NCBI RefSeq assembly: GCF_026240905.1
Contig: NZ_JAPEVI010000003.1
Span: 62,001-126,000, forward strand
Direction of reading: 5' to 3'
Length of the DNA: 64,000 nt
From: Roseibium salinum
Lineage (GTDB): Bacteria > Pseudomonadota > Alphaproteobacteria > Rhizobiales > Stappiaceae
The notes below the pieces were generated by a model, which ran no database searches, had not been told where the DNA came from, and saw only the letters and a program-made list of their open reading frames with translations. The position numbers were made by a program, and so were the translations under genes. This document shows, piece after piece, positions 10,273 through 19,822 of the stretch (the first letter of the stretch is position 1; the number at the start of each line of letters is the position of its first letter).

Positions 10273-12204
10273 ATGCGTTTCGAACCGCGCCTTCTCGATG
10301 AAATCCGCGCCCGGCTCTCCCTGTCGGACATCGTCGGCCGACGGGTAAACTGGGACCGGCGAAAGACGCAACCGGGCAAGGGCGATTTCTGGGCCTGCTG
10401 CCCGTTTCACCAGGAAAAGAGCCCGAGTTTTCACGTCGACGACCGGCGCAACCGCTACAAGTGCTTCGGTTGCGGTGCTTCCGGCGACCATTTCACCTTT
10501 GTGTGCGAAACCGAAGGCCTGAGCTTCCCCGAAGCGGTGGAAAGGCTTGCCGAGCAGGCGGGCGTTGCGCTGCCGGCGCCGGATCCACAAGCTGCGCGGC
10601 GGGAGAAAAGGCGTGCCGGCCTCGCGGAGATCTGCGAAATGGCCGCGCGGTTCTTTCAGGCCGAATTTGCCGGGCCGCGCGGGGCGGAGGCGCGGGCCTA
10701 TGCCGCAAAGCGCGGACTTGATCCGGAAACCCTTGGCGAATTCCGCTTCGGCTTTGCGCCCGACAGCCGGGACGCCCTGAAATCCTATCTGGCCGCAAGG
10801 GATGTGACGGAAGCGGGAATGATCGAGGCAGGGCTCCTCATCAAGCCGGATGACGGCCGTCCCTCCTATGACCGGTTCCGCGGCCGGCTGATGATCCCGA
10901 TTCAAGACGACAAGGGGAGGGTGGTGGCCTTCGGCGGGCGCACGCTTCTGCCGGACGGGCAGCCGAAATACCTCAACTCCCCGGAAACGCCGCTGTTTCA
11001 CAAGGGGGCCATGGTGTTCAACGCCCACCGGGCGCGGGAGCCTGCCTTCAAGACCGGTGAGGCGGTCATCGTGGAAGGCTATCTCGATGCCATTGCCCTG
11101 TGGCAGGCGGGCATTCGCCATGTGGTCGCCTCGCTCGGCACGGCCTTTACCGAAGAGCAGGTCGTCCGGCTGTGGAAATTCGCTCCCGAACCGGTGATCT
11201 GCTTCGACGGTGACGCGGCGGGTGTTTCGGCGGCGCATCGGTCAATCGACCGGATCTTTCCGGTCCTCAAGAGCGGCTATTCCTTCCAGTTCTGTTTTTT
11301 GCCGGACGGCATGGATCCGGACGACCTCGTCAGGCAGCGCGGGCTGGAGGGGTTCCACGCCGAGGTTGGCAGGGCGCAGTCGCTGTTCGCCGTGGTGTGG
11401 GACCGGGAAATCTCCGTTTCCCGGCTCGATACGCCGGAACGCAAGGCGGCTCTTGAAAAGCGCTTTGACGATCTGATCGGCACCATCCGCGACGAACGGG
11501 TGCGCCGGCGCTATCAGCTCGACCTGCGCTTCAAGCTGTCGAACCTCTTCTTCGAGCAGGCGCGGTCTTCCAGGCGGGACGGCAGAAAGGGCTCGGAAAA
11601 CCTTTCGTTCCCCGGCACCGCCCGCGAACGGGTCGCGGCGAGCGATGATTTCGGCATGGAGCGGCTGCTGCTCGGTCTCAGCGTGCGTTATCCGCATCTG
11701 CTTGACCGGAATTTCGAACGTTTTTCCAGGCTGCCCTTTGGCAACGAACTGCATCTGCGCCTGCGCGACGTGCTGTGCCGGATCGTCGACGACCTGGAAG
11801 CGACGCCGGTCGCCGACCTGACGAGTTCCCTCGATGAGCCGCTGCGCGACATCATGCATGAGATGCTGCTGGAAACGATCGGCCTTCAGGAGCAGAAGAA
11901 AGCCGAGTTCTTTGTGCTGAACCACCGGTTTCCGCTGTTGAAGTCCAATCCGCCGGAGGATTTCGTCGAGGCGGCCTTCCTGCATTTTCTCGATCTTCTA
12001 GAATTGAACGCGCTCGAGGCCGAGCTTTCCACCGAGCTTGCCAGCGCCGATGAGCAGCTTGACGAGCATTCATGGCGGCGCATTCAGGCGCTGACGCAGG
12101 ACCTCAGCAGACGGCGCGAGGAATGCGCGCGCGACGAGGCCGAGCTTGCGGAACGGGCAAAGAAGATCAGAACGGCACCGCCTGCGGCGGCCGCGGTGCA
12201 TTGA
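10273..12204 (+). CDS. dnaG: DNA primase
   Basis: DnaG synthesises RNA primers at the replication fork and interacts with DnaB helicase. The 643-residue protein shows the CHC2 zinc finger with Cys43, His46, Cys64 and Cys67 (CCPFH and KCFGCGASGD). Next come the RNA-polymerase N-terminal core and the Toprim active site, with the catalytic glutamate in VIVEGYLDAIAL (near residue 266) and acidic FDGDAAG. A C-terminal helical DnaB-interacting region (about 450-640) completes it. The ATG at 10273 precedes MRFEPRLLDEIRARL, the normal N-terminus. It is part of the yqeY-dnaG-rpoD macromolecular-synthesis order. Confidence 0.98.
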   Translation: MRFEPRLLDEIRARLSLSDIVGRRVNWDRRKTQPGKGDFWACCPFHQEKSPSFHVDDRRNRYKCFGCGASGDHFTFVCETEGLSFPEAVERLAEQAGVALPAPDPQAARREKRRAGLAEICEMAARFFQAEFAGPRGAEARAYAAKRGLDPETLGEFRFGFAPDSRDALKSYLAARDVTEAGMIEAGLLIKPDDGRPSYDRFRGRLMIPIQDDKGRVVAFGGRTLLPDGQPKYLNSPETPLFHKGAMVFNAHRAREPAFKTGEAVIVEGYLDAIALWQAGIRHVVASLGTAFTEEQVVRLWKFAPEPVICFDGDAAGVSAAHRSIDRIFPVLKSGYSFQFCFLPDGMDPDDLVRQRGLEGFHAEVGRAQSLFAVVWDREISVSRLDTPERKAALEKRFDDLIGTIRDERVRRRYQLDLRFKLSNLFFEQARSSRRDGRKGSENLSFPGTARERVAASDDFGMERLLLGLSVRYPHLLDRNFERFSRLPFGNELHLRLRDVLCRIVDDLEATPVADLTSSLDEPLRDIMHEMLLETIGLQEQKKAEFFVLNHRFPLLKSNPPEDFVEAAFLHFLDLLELNALEAELSTELASADEQLDEHSWRRIQALTQDLSRRREECARDEAELAERAKKIRTAPPAAAAVH

Positions 12205-12733
12205 GATCGCGGGGGCTACGGGCAAAACCGGAGATCCTTTTTTCGCCAGAGGCTTAATTCTCACCGCGAACAGGCGCGCAGGATCGGCGGAAAAGCTTGA
12301 GCATCCGGATTTTTTACGATTAAACTGTGCTCAGGCTGGTAAAAAGTGCGTTTTCCAATTGACCAATCACGAATCGCTCTTGCGAATCGTGGGCGTCGAG
12401 CTAAATAGGAGGTTTGCAGCCTCGCGCGCCGTAGCCTTTAAGCCTGCTAGCGGCCAATAGTCTAAAAAGAGCTGCGAACCCGTTTGAATATCGCTTCCGT
12501 ATTCGCTTTTCGAATGGGAATGAGAATGACCGCGTGCTTCGTCGATGCTGAAAATCACGATATCGACTCGAGTACGGTTAATTGGGACTTAAGGGACACG
12601 GCTTACAAACCAATCGCAAGTTGATTCTTTCGGACGCCGCCGCGAAAGCGATGCCGGGGCGCCGGGATCGAATTGGATTGAAGCTAAATCAGGGGCGCTG
12701 CGCGGCCGCACGGGCCGCGAACTGGAGCACGAA
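12205..12733. other. dnaG-rpoD intergenic region (529 bp)
   Basis: No coding potential is visible. An imperfect palindrome lies at 12368-12391 (10-base arms around TCTT, one mismatch). The rpoD promoter(s) must lie here, but I could not single out a convincing -35/-10 pair. Confidence 0.5.
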
Positions 12734-14719
12734 ATGGTAGCCAAAGCGACACAAGCAGACGACACTCAGGAGCAGAGCGCGGACGGTCCGGATGGTCCGC
12801 TGCTGGACCTGTCGGATGCCGCTGTCAAGAAGATGATCAAGGTCGCCAAGAAGCGCGGCTATGTCACCTATGACGAGTTGAACGAAGTTCTGCCCTCCGA
12901 ACAGGTGTCCTCCGAGAAGATCGAGGACACCATGTCGATGCTCTCCGACATGGGCATCAACGTGATCGATTCCGAAGACGCCGATGAGGTTCCGGACGAG
13001 GTCGACGGCGGCGAGCTGGTCGCGGCAAGCCCCAGCGCGGTGGCCAAGACCACGACCACCAAGGAGCCGGCGGACCGGACCGATGATCCGGTGCGCATGT
13101 ATCTGCGCGAGATGGGCTCCGTCGAGCTGCTCTCCCGCGAGGGCGAGATCGCGATCGCCAAGCGGATCGAAGCCGGCCGCGAAGCGATGATCGCGGGTCT
13201 CTGCGAAAGCCCGCTGACCTTCCAGGCAATCATCATCTGGCGCGACGAGCTGAATGACGGACAGGTGCTGCTGCGCGACATTATCGACCTTGAGGCGACC
13301 TATGCCGGTCCCGATGCCAAGGCAGGCCCGGCCGTTGCCAATGACGACGTGGCGCCGGGCACCCGCGCCGAGCCTGCGGCAAGCGACATGCCGGATGAAA
13401 GCGAGAGCTCCGAGGACGGGGACGATGAGGATGACGACGAGTTCGAATCCAACGTTTCGCTGTCTGCCATGGAAGCCGAGCTGAAGCCGGGCGTTCTGCT
13501 GACCTTCGACAATATCGCCGACAACTACAAGAAGCTGCGCCGCCTGCAGGACCAGCTGGTGGAGAACAAGCTGGCGAACAAGACGCTGTCGCCCAGCCAG
13601 GAGCGCCGCTACAAGAAGCTGAAGGAAGACATCATCGTCGATGTGAAGAGCCTGTCGCTCAACCAGAATCGTATCGACGCTCTGGTGGCCCAGCTCTATG
13701 ACATCAACAAGCGGCTGATGGGCTATGAGGGCCGTCTCCTGCGTCTTGCCGACAGTTACAATGTCGACCGTACCGACTTCCTGAAGCAGTATCAGGGGGC
13801 CGAACTCGACCCGAACTGGCTGCGCAAGGTGGCGAACCTGTCCACCCGCGGGTGGAAGAACTTCATTGCCAAGGAAAAGGAAACCGTCCGCGAGCTGCGT
13901 CAGGACATCCAGACGCTGGCGACCGAGACGGGCCTTGAAATCACCGAGTTCCGCCGCATCGTCGCGATGGTGCAGAAGGGCGAGCGCGAAGCGCGCATCG
14001 CCAAGAAGGAAATGGTCGAGGCGAACCTGCGTCTCGTGATCTCCATTGCCAAGAAATACACCAACCGCGGCCTGCAGTTCCTGGATCTCATCCAGGAAGG
14101 CAATATCGGCCTGATGAAGGCGGTGGACAAGTTCGAGTACCGGCGCGGCTATAAGTTCTCCACCTATGCGACGTGGTGGATCCGGCAGGCGATCACCCGT
14201 TCGATCGCCGACCAGGCCCGCACGATCCGCATTCCGGTGCACATGATAGAGACGATCAACAAGATCGTGCGTACCTCGCGCCAGATGCTGCACGAGATCG
14301 GCCGCGAGCCGACCCCGGAAGAGCTGGCCGAAAAGCTGCAGATGCCGCTGGAAAAGGTCCGCAAGGTCCTGAAGATCGCCAAGGAGCCGATCTCCCTGGA
14401 AACGCCGATCGGCGACGAGGAGGATTCGCACCTGGGCGACTTCATCGAGGACAAGAACGCTGTCCTGCCGATCGATGCGGCCATCCAGTCGAACCTGCGC
14501 GAGACGACGACGCGCGTGCTTGCATCGCTGACCCCGCGCGAGGAACGTGTCCTCAGAATGCGGTTCGGCATCGGCATGAACACCGACCACACGCTGGAGG
14601 AAGTCGGCCAGCAGTTCTCGGTCACGCGCGAACGTATCCGCCAGATCGAGGCCAAGGCGCTCAGGAAGCTGAAGCACCCGAGCCGGTCGCGCAAACTGCG
14701 CTCCTTCTTGGACAGCTAA
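12734..14719 (+). CDS. rpoD: RNA polymerase primary sigma factor (sigma-70)
   Basis: The housekeeping sigma factor directs RNA polymerase to most promoters. The 661-residue protein has the N-terminal region 1.1, an acidic variable insert (about 200-245), and region 1.2-2.4 with [19 protein letters not shown] and [20 protein letters not shown]. Region 3 is followed by the region 4.2 helix-turn-helix ([28 protein letters not shown]), ending in [10 protein letters not shown]. The GC-rich codon usage matches its neighbours. The start is an ATG at 12734. It is followed by two tandem hairpin terminators. Confidence 0.98.
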   Translation: MVAKATQADDTQEQSADGPDGPLLDLSDAAVKKMIKVAKKRGYVTYDELNEVLPSEQVSSEKIEDTMSMLSDMGINVIDSEDADEVPDEVDGGELVAASPSAVAKTTTTKEPADRTDDPVRMYLREMGSVELLSREGEIAIAKRIEAGREAMIAGLCESPLTFQAIIIWRDELNDGQVLLRDIIDLEATYAGPDAKAGPAVANDDVAPGTRAEPAASDMPDESESSEDGDDEDDDEFESNVSLSAMEAELKPGVLLTFDNIADNYKKLRRLQDQLVENKLANKTLSPSQERRYKKLKEDIIVDVKSLSLNQNRIDALVAQLYDINKRLMGYEGRLLRLADSYNVDRTDFLKQYQGAELDPNWLRKVANLSTRGWKNFIAKEKETVRELRQDIQTLATETGLEITEFRRIVAMVQKGEREARIAKKEMVEANLRLVISIAKKYTNRGLQFLDLIQEGNIGLMKAVDKFEYRRGYKFSTYATWWIRQAITRSIADQARTIRIPVHMIETINKIVRTSRQMLHEIGREPTPEELAEKLQMPLEKVRKVLKIAKEPISLETPIGDEEDSHLGDFIEDKNAVLPIDAAIQSNLRETTTRVLASLTPREERVLRMRFGIGMNTDHTLEEVGQQFSVTRERIRQIEAKALRKLKHPSRSRKLRSFLDS

Positions 14720-14753
14720 GCCGCTGACCGGACGCCAAGACAGAAACAGAATG

Positions 14754-14775
14754 AACCCGGCTCCAGTGCCGGGTT
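14754..14775 (+). terminator. First hairpin after rpoD
   Basis: AACCCGGC / GCCGGGTT stem with a 6-base loop, 34 bases after the rpoD stop. It is not followed by a T-run, so on its own it is a weak intrinsic terminator. Confidence 0.5.
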
Positions 14776-14794
14776 CAGGCTACTTAGAAACCTT

Positions 14795-14915
14795 CAGGTC
14801 GTCATTCCGGACGGGAGATCCGGGACCGGTGAGCTGAGGTCTGTCAGATGGAAGAGGAAGACTTCCTGGCTCTCCGATCCCGGCTCGCGCTGCGCTTGGC
14901 CGGGATGAAGAGGGA
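14795..14915. repeat. Extragenic palindromic-type repeat between two terminators
   Basis: This GC-rich, non-coding block has the look of the dispersed intergenic palindromes of rhizobia. A CATTCCGGACGGGA-type arm near 14802 is followed by a self-complementary ATCCCGGC (14877-14884) / GCCGGGAT (14899-14906) hairpin with a GCGC-rich loop. Whether it is dispersed in this genome cannot be seen from one window. Confidence 0.45.
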
Positions 14916-14940
14916 GAGGAAGTCCTTCGTCAGCAAGTTA

Positions 14941-14966
14941 AACCCGGCGCCTCTGCCGGGTTTTTT
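14941..14966 (+). terminator. Second hairpin terminator after rpoD
   Basis: It has the same AACCCGGC / GCCGGGTT stem as the hairpin at 14754, here followed by six T residues. This is a classical intrinsic terminator about 220 bases after the rpoD stop. Confidence 0.8.
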
Positions 14967-15020
14967 ATTGGGGCCTGTTGTTCTAGAACGGCAGGCGTTT
15001 TCAGATTCAAGGCCTCCATT

Positions 15021-16160
15021 TTGGCACTAATCGCAGCTAAGCAAGAGCCGATGGAAGAGGCGCGTTATTCCGAACGGCGGTTTCTGGCAGCGGGTCTCGC
15101 CGTCTCGCTGTTGCTCCACGTCCTCGTCGCCGTGGTGCTGGTGACCAATTTCCAGCTCTCGGTGCCCGAGCCGCCGGTCGACCCGATCGAAGTGGAACTG
15201 GTGCCCGACACGGAACCGCGGACCGAGGAGACCGAAATCCCGGAGCCGGAAGAAGTTCAGCCCGAAGAGGCCGAACCGGAGGCACCCGTGCCGGCGCCCC
15301 CGCCGGCCGAGCAAGCCGAAGCTCAGGAGCCGCCGGCCCCAAGCGAGGCACCGGTGATGCAGCCGGTGGAAGAGTTCGGCGAAGAGGACACCGGACCGCA
15401 GGCCCCCGAAGAAGAGACGGTCGAAGAAGAGACGGCGGAGGAAGTGCCGGCCGCCGAAGAAGAGGTGATCGCGGAGGCTGTGCCCGATACTTCCGATGAA
15501 CCGGCCCCGCAAGAACCTGACCCGGCACGGCCGGACGGGCAGGACGTCGCCGTTGCCGACGAAGTGTCTGAACCCGAGGAAAACCCTGAGCTTCAATCCG
15601 GCGCGGAGACGGAAGCAGAGGCGGACACTGCCGACGAGCAGGTGGAGGAGGGGCCCGTGGATGGGGAGGCGCCGGCACAGGATTTCGGCACCGTCGGTCC
15701 GATCGTGACGGCGGTCCGGCCTGCTCCGAAACCCGCCCGGCCGTCAGCGCCTCCGGCCACTGAAGAAGCGGCAAGCCCGGGTGGCGGCGGAGCGGCGGCA
15801 GGCATGCTCTCGGCGCGCGAACTCTTTTCCGAGAACATTCTGAGTGACCCACGGGCGCAAACCGCCATGAGGGGAATGCCGCCCGGCGAGAGGCTGAACC
15901 TGTTGTGCATGACGGAACTGCGCGCGCAGCTGACGGTGACCAGTCCGCAACCGCCCGAACTCCTGCCGACCTTCCGCCCGAGAAACGGCAATGTGCTGGA
16001 ACCGGCCAGGGCCGCGTTCCGCTCCGGCGGCAGATGGTACGATGTCGCCTTCCGCTGCGAGACGGACAGAGATGTGACCAGGGTTCAGAAGTTCGATTTC
16101 AGGATCGGACAGCCGATCCCGCCCGGCGAATGGGCGGAGCGGGGTCTGTCGGGGTTCTGA
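15021..16160 (+). CDS. DUF930 domain protein with TonB-like N-terminus
   Basis: A protein of up to 379 residues. A single N-terminal membrane helix (about 22-44, RRFLAAGLAVSLLLHVLVAVVLV) is followed by a long Pro/Glu/Ala-rich linker (about 50-260). This resembles TonB architecture and suggests a periplasm-spanning anchor. The C-terminal 110 residues form a DUF930 domain with conserved cysteines (LLCMTEL, FRCETD). Function is unknown. The frame opens with TTG at 15021; an ATG at 15051 (MEEARYSERR) is an equally plausible start, and neither has a strong ribosome site. It stands alone between the rpoD terminator and a convergent gene. Confidence 0.8.
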   Translation: MALIAAKQEPMEEARYSERRFLAAGLAVSLLLHVLVAVVLVTNFQLSVPEPPVDPIEVELVPDTEPRTEETEIPEPEEVQPEEAEPEAPVPAPPPAEQAEAQEPPAPSEAPVMQPVEEFGEEDTGPQAPEEETVEEETAEEVPAAEEEVIAEAVPDTSDEPAPQEPDPARPDGQDVAVADEVSEPEENPELQSGAETEAEADTADEQVEEGPVDGEAPAQDFGTVGPIVTAVRPAPKPARPSAPPATEEAASPGGGGAAAGMLSARELFSENILSDPRAQTAMRGMPPGERLNLLCMTELRAQLTVTSPQPPELLPTFRPRNGNVLEPARAAFRSGGRWYDVAFRCETDRDVTRVQKFDFRIGQPIPPGEWAERGLSGF

Positions 16161-16211
16161 CCGGACGTCTGAGGTGTCCGGCTCACCTGGAAGGAGAAAC
16201 CGAACCCTTGT

Positions 16212-16778
16212 TCACGGCATATCATAGATGTCAAGCGTCCCGAGGGGGCCGGTAATCAGGGTTTTCTGGGATTCGAAGGGGAAGGAATCGAACGAGGCAA
16301 GGGTTCCCTGGTCCGTGGGGACCGGTTTTGCCAGTGCGCTTGTGCCGTCCGCTCCGACGAAATAGCCGATCCGGAAATACGCGTTCATGGGTTGCGTGCC
16401 CCGGGCCGGCGGGATGTTGTCAGTGTCGGTGTAGGGCGTCCAGGGAAAAACCGGCTGCACTTGCCTGACGGTCTTGTCGACGGAATGGCCCGGCTTGATG
16501 GCGGTTACGAAGGGAATATTGACCGTCTCGACCCGCATGCCGTCGGGCACGGGAATGACTTGACGGCTGAGAACCAGCTGACCGCCTTCGATCGTGGCAT
16601 AGCACGGATCGACCAGCGGATAAACCGATCCGTCATAGTCCGCGTGCACCATGTCGAAGAGGTAGACCGTCCCGCCGGTATCGTTCGTTACCCGATAGGA
16701 GAGCAGGAGCGAATGGCCTTCCCCGGTGAACCGTGCCGTAAGTGTGATGTCATTGTTCTGACTGGTGACCGATGACAT
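16212..16778 (-). CDS. Hypothetical protein next to PAAR gene
   Basis: A 188-residue protein I do not recognise. It has no signal peptide or membrane helix. The sequence is rich in short beta-type segments (SLLLSYRVTND, VYLFDMV) with a polar N-terminus (MSSVTSQNNDITLTARF), compatible with a single beta-sandwich domain. It lies 153 bp downstream of the PAAR gene on the same strand, so the two may be one transcription unit. By association it could be a cargo or adaptor of the PAAR protein. That is inference only. Confidence 0.6.
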   Translation of the reverse strand: MSSVTSQNNDITLTARFTGEGHSLLLSYRVTNDTGGTVYLFDMVHADYDGSVYPLVDPCYATIEGGQLVLSRQVIPVPDGMRVETVNIPFVTAIKPGHSVDKTVRQVQPVFPWTPYTDTDNIPPARGTQPMNAYFRIGYFVGADGTSALAKPVPTDQGTLASFDSFPFESQKTLITGPLGTLDIYDMP

Positions 16779-16931
16779 TGCAGCTGCCTCTTCTTAAGCG
16801 CGCTTGTGAGGTCGATACATGGCAGGCCGGACCGGACCCGGCGCCGATCCATAGTAGGGCCCCAGGTTTTGCGCGAATGAGTTGCTGGCCCGCCTCCGGC
16901 AGCCGGGCCGCCCACCGGCACCTGCGCCACC

Positions 16932-17234
16932 TCAGCCGGATGTTCCGATCAGCACTGTCGGAAATCCACTAACGATTGCCCCGCCCTTCAGTGTCAGGTC
17001 AGTCATGCGGGCCGCCGGCAGCTTTTCGACCAGCACGGTCCAGGCTCCTGTAACGATCGGGTCGCCGCCGACCGGCGGCGGGGGGCCGAGACAAACGCAC
17101 AAGTCGGTGACGCGGGCTTGAGGCATCTTGCCCGTCAGCACGGAATAGGCACATTTGTAAGCAATCGGCGCAGGCACACCCGCACAGCTTGGGCAGGTAT
17201 GCATATCGGTCAGTCGGGCGGCAGGGAACTTCAT
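16932..17234 (-). CDS. PAAR domain protein (orphan spike-tip type)
   Basis: A 100-residue protein consisting of one PAAR domain. PAAR proteins form the sharp zinc-binding tip on the VgrG spike of type VI secretion or related contractile systems. Three repeats are visible: PAARLTDMHTCPSC at the N-terminus, PQARVTDLCVC in the middle and PAARMTDLTLKGG near residue 75. Pro-Val-Gly-Gly-type turns and an FPTVLIG ending are typical. No VgrG, Hcp or sheath gene is present in this window. The 153 bp after the stop code for Gly/Ala/Pro-rich peptide in two frames, so a longer ancestral C-terminus is possible. Confidence 0.82.
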   Translation of the reverse strand: MKFPAARLTDMHTCPSCAGVPAPIAYKCAYSVLTGKMPQARVTDLCVCLGPPPPVGGDPIVTGAWTVLVEKLPAARMTDLTLKGGAIVSGFPTVLIGTSG

Positions 17235-17492
17235 GGAAAGACCAACTCCTGTGAAACACTGGGCAAAATCTTCACGGGTGGGGCAATTTTAGTCAATGCT
17301 GTTACGTCACACTTTTCGCGTTTCCCGATAGGAGCGAGCGACCGTTCCAGGCTGGCTCGGCCCTCAGGAAGCGTGTCTCGGGGAAGGTATATGGTCTTGT
17401 CAGCAATGACGATTTGTATAGTGTGGGCGAACTTCTTCAATCTGAAGTGGTGATCCGAAGCGGCTTGTCCATAAGTTTGATCGAGGAAAAGA

Positions 17493-17909
17493 ATGAGCTT
17501 TTACAACAAGGTGGCACCTTACCTTCAAAGCCTTTTGCGCATTGTGAGCGGTCTTCTGTTTCTCGAACACGGGACGGCCAAGTATCTGGGTTTTCCGCCC
17601 AGCGACTTTGCCGGGACTTCCGTGATGAGCATGGGTGGTGTTGCCGGGCTGGTCGAACTGGTCGCCGGAGCCCTGATCGCGGTCGGCCTGTTGACGCGGC
17701 CCGCGGCGTTCCTGGCATCCGGAACCATGGCTGCCGCCTATTTCCTCGCCCACGCACCGCAAGGCTTCCATCCGCTGCTCAATGGCGGTGCGGAAGCCAT
17801 TCTCTATTGCTTCATCTTTCTCTTCCTGGCCGCGGCCGGCCCCGGTCCGCTGAGCCTGGAGCGGCTGCTCTTCGGCAAGGAAAAAACGGCGGGCCGGTCC
17901 TGGGGCTGA
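17493..17909 (+). CDS. DoxX family membrane protein
   Basis: A 138-residue integral membrane protein with four predicted helices (about 10-30, 45-68, 72-90, 100-122). It has the DoxX signature LLRIVSGLLFLEHGTAKYLGFP near residues 15-36 and a GLLTRPAAFLASG motif. DoxX relatives have been linked to quinone or thiol redox processes, but no substrate is known for this subgroup. The ATG at 17493 follows a GAGGAAAAG-type ribosome site. It converges on the kptA gene. Confidence 0.87.
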   Translation: MSFYNKVAPYLQSLLRIVSGLLFLEHGTAKYLGFPPSDFAGTSVMSMGGVAGLVELVAGALIAVGLLTRPAAFLASGTMAAAYFLAHAPQGFHPLLNGGAEAILYCFIFLFLAAAGPGPLSLERLLFGKEKTAGRSWG

Positions 17910-17952
17910 TCCGCCCGGCGGACTGCTGGCTCCGGTCGCGCCCCAAATGCCG

Positions 17953-18492
17953 TCATTCCGGCGCGGGAGTGAGATACTTTGCCGGCACGGCATCCGTCAG
18001 CCAGACGCCGTTCTCCGTTCGGTAGAAGACATGGCCGGCGAGCCCCATGGGGCACGTCGCGATTTGCAGAACGACGGGTTTTCCGTGCCGGGCTCCTACC
18101 TTGACTGCGGTTTCGAAATCGGACGACAGATGCACATGGTGCCGGTTCATGGGTTTGAGACCCTCCTTCAGGATGAGCGGTAGAGCCCGGTGAGCCGTTC
18201 CATGGAACAGGCGGGCGGGGGGCTCGGAAGGCTCCAACCCGAGGTCGATCCGGACGGAATGTCCCTGCCGCGCGCGGATCATCGTGCCGTCCTTTGAAAA
18301 TTCGAATCTCTGCTTGTCGTTGGTCTCGACCACCCGCTCAAGGTGTTCGCGGCGGCAGGCAAGACCCGTCTCCCTGAAAGCGCGCAATAGCTCGCCAACG
18401 TCGGCCCAGCCGTCTTTCGTGAGTTCAATCCCGGCGTCCTCCGGCCGGTGGCGGAGCCAGAAAGACATGCGTTTGGAAATGTCTGTTTTCAT
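17953..18492 (-). CDS. kptA: RNA 2'-phosphotransferase (KptA/Tpt1 family)
   Basis: Tpt1/KptA enzymes transfer an internal RNA 2'-phosphate to NAD+, giving ADP-ribose 1'',2''-cyclic phosphate. In eukaryotes this finishes tRNA splicing; in bacteria the RNA target is unclear. The 179-residue protein has the conserved SKRMSFWLRHRPEDAGI (residues 5-21, the Arg-His pair), RARQGHSVRIDL, LFHGTA and HHVHLSSD motifs, which carry the catalytic Arg/His residues. I chose the ATG at 18492 because it gives the normal KptA N-terminus; an upstream 32-residue extension has no family counterpart. It lies 175 bp downstream of the slipin gene and tRNA-like RNAs on the same strand, which suggests a shared RNA-repair role. 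Confidence 0.92.
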   Translation of the reverse strand: MKTDISKRMSFWLRHRPEDAGIELTKDGWADVGELLRAFRETGLACRREHLERVVETNDKQRFEFSKDGTMIRARQGHSVRIDLGLEPSEPPARLFHGTAHRALPLILKEGLKPMNRHHVHLSSDFETAVKVGARHGKPVVLQIATCPMGLAGHVFYRTENGVWLTDAVPAKYLTPAPE

Positions 18493-18667
18493 AAGGTCAT
18501 CAGTTCTTAAAAAATACTTCGGACAGGCGCTCAAGCGATGAGCTGGGCAGTCGGGCACCCAGCAAGGGCGCGCTCCTGACAAGACCATTCGTCAAAGCTC
18601 CCGTGGCGGATGTTGCCGCCCAGAAAGGTGAACGGCGCGGAGGGTGTCCGCGCCGTCCGGTTCTTGT

Positions 18668-19822
18668 TCAGGCCGCGCTTTCGTCCCGCAGCCTGACGAG
18701 GTCGTTCATCAGGCCGCCGGTTCCGTTGTGGATCGTCAGGCGATCCACCTTTGCGGCGATGGATTCAAGCGCTTCCAGTTCCTTCAGCCGGAGCATGACC
18801 GGGTTTTCGGCCATGACCTTTGCCGTGTTCAGAAGCGAACGGGTTGCGTTCGTTTCTTCCCGGCGCCGGATCACGTTGGCTTCGGCTTCCTTTTCCGCCG
18901 TGACCACCTTGTTGAGGATTTCCCGCATTTCGCCCGGCAGGATGACATCCTTCAGGACGATGTCGGACACCTCGACACCGATCATGGCCATGTCGGCCCT
19001 GATCTTGTCGGCGGCTTCGGCGTTGACCTCGCCCTTGCGTTCAAGGATCTGGTCGAGCTTCAGCGCGCCAAGGTGCTGCCGGAACACCAGCTGCAGCGCC
19101 CGGTACAGCGTGTCGGCGAAGTCCTTGACCTCGGTTGCGGCCTTCACCGGATCAGCCACGCGGTACTCCGCGGACAGGTTGATCCGGATCGTGACACGGT
19201 CGAGGGTCAGCACTTCCTGACCGGTGACGTCCAGGCTCTGCCGCTTCAGGTCGATGATCCGCTGCGTCACGGTCCGGCCCGCCTTCCAGTAGGCGTGGAG
19301 GCCGGCCTCCAGCACCTTGGTCAGCACGCCGTCCATGTGAAGGAGCGCCACGCTGCCCTCGGTAACCGGAACGATCACGAACTGCTGCGTCTGCCGGGCA
19401 TCGCCCAGCCGGCGCATCAGCTTCGGCGACAGCTCCGGGTCCGCCTCCGTGTCGAACAGCTCCCAGGTCCACGGGCCGGCTTCACGCCACAGGACAAGCC
19501 GCTCATCCGGCCCAAGGACCGTGTGAACGCGGTTGTCCCGTTCCAGCACGGCGACTTCGCCCGGCTTCGTCCGCACGACCGTCAGGTGCCTTTCCGCAAC
19601 TTCGGGCAGCTTGTCGAAAAGAGCCTTCTCGTAATCGGACCGGAACTGCGGCTGTGCCAGGTTGTGACGCTCGATCACCAGTGTGCCGCGCATGGTCGCG
19701 AGGCTGTGTTCACCTGGTCCGAGGATACCCTGGAGTTCACCCTTGGCCAGGTGAACCGCCCGTTCGTTTTCAGAAATCAGCACGCGGGTGCGCCCGCGGA
19801 TCTTGTCGAGAAAAGTCTTCAT
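18668..19822 (-). CDS. Slipin family protein (SPFH/band 7)
   Basis: A 384-residue SPFH/stomatin-type protein. The N-terminal part (about 1-165) is longer than in ordinary stomatins and has two related beta-rich segments (VLISENERAVHLAKGELQGILGPGEHSL; PGEVAVLERDNRVHTVLGPDERLVLW). The SPFH core (about 150-300) contains LTLDRVTIRINLSAEYRV and VSDIVLKDVILPGEM. A charged helical C-terminus (about 300-384) follows. No strong membrane helix is visible. As I recall, slipins with this layout recur in bacterial RNA-repair operons beside RtcB/RtcA or pseudo-tRNA genes. Here it sits between two tRNA-like RNAs and kptA. The ATG at 19822 has a GGAAC ribosome site. Confidence 0.88.
   Translation of the reverse strand: MKTFLDKIRGRTRVLISENERAVHLAKGELQGILGPGEHSLATMRGTLVIERHNLAQPQFRSDYEKALFDKLPEVAERHLTVVRTKPGEVAVLERDNRVHTVLGPDERLVLWREAGPWTWELFDTEADPELSPKLMRRLGDARQTQQFVIVPVTEGSVALLHMDGVLTKVLEAGLHAYWKAGRTVTQRIIDLKRQSLDVTGQEVLTLDRVTIRINLSAEYRVADPVKAATEVKDFADTLYRALQLVFRQHLGALKLDQILERKGEVNAEAADKIRADMAMIGVEVSDIVLKDVILPGEMREILNKVVTAEKEAEANVIRRREETNATRSLLNTAKVMAENPVMLRLKELEALESIAAKVDRLTIHNGTGGLMNDLVRLRDESAA

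Noticed and set aside
12689..14677. 662-codon open frame antisense to rpoD
   Set aside because: Mirror of rpoD codons; no family motif, and rpoD is unambiguous.
17231..17440. 69-codon open frame upstream of the PAAR gene
   Set aside because: No family resemblance, no ribosome site, and it spans the likely PAAR promoter region.
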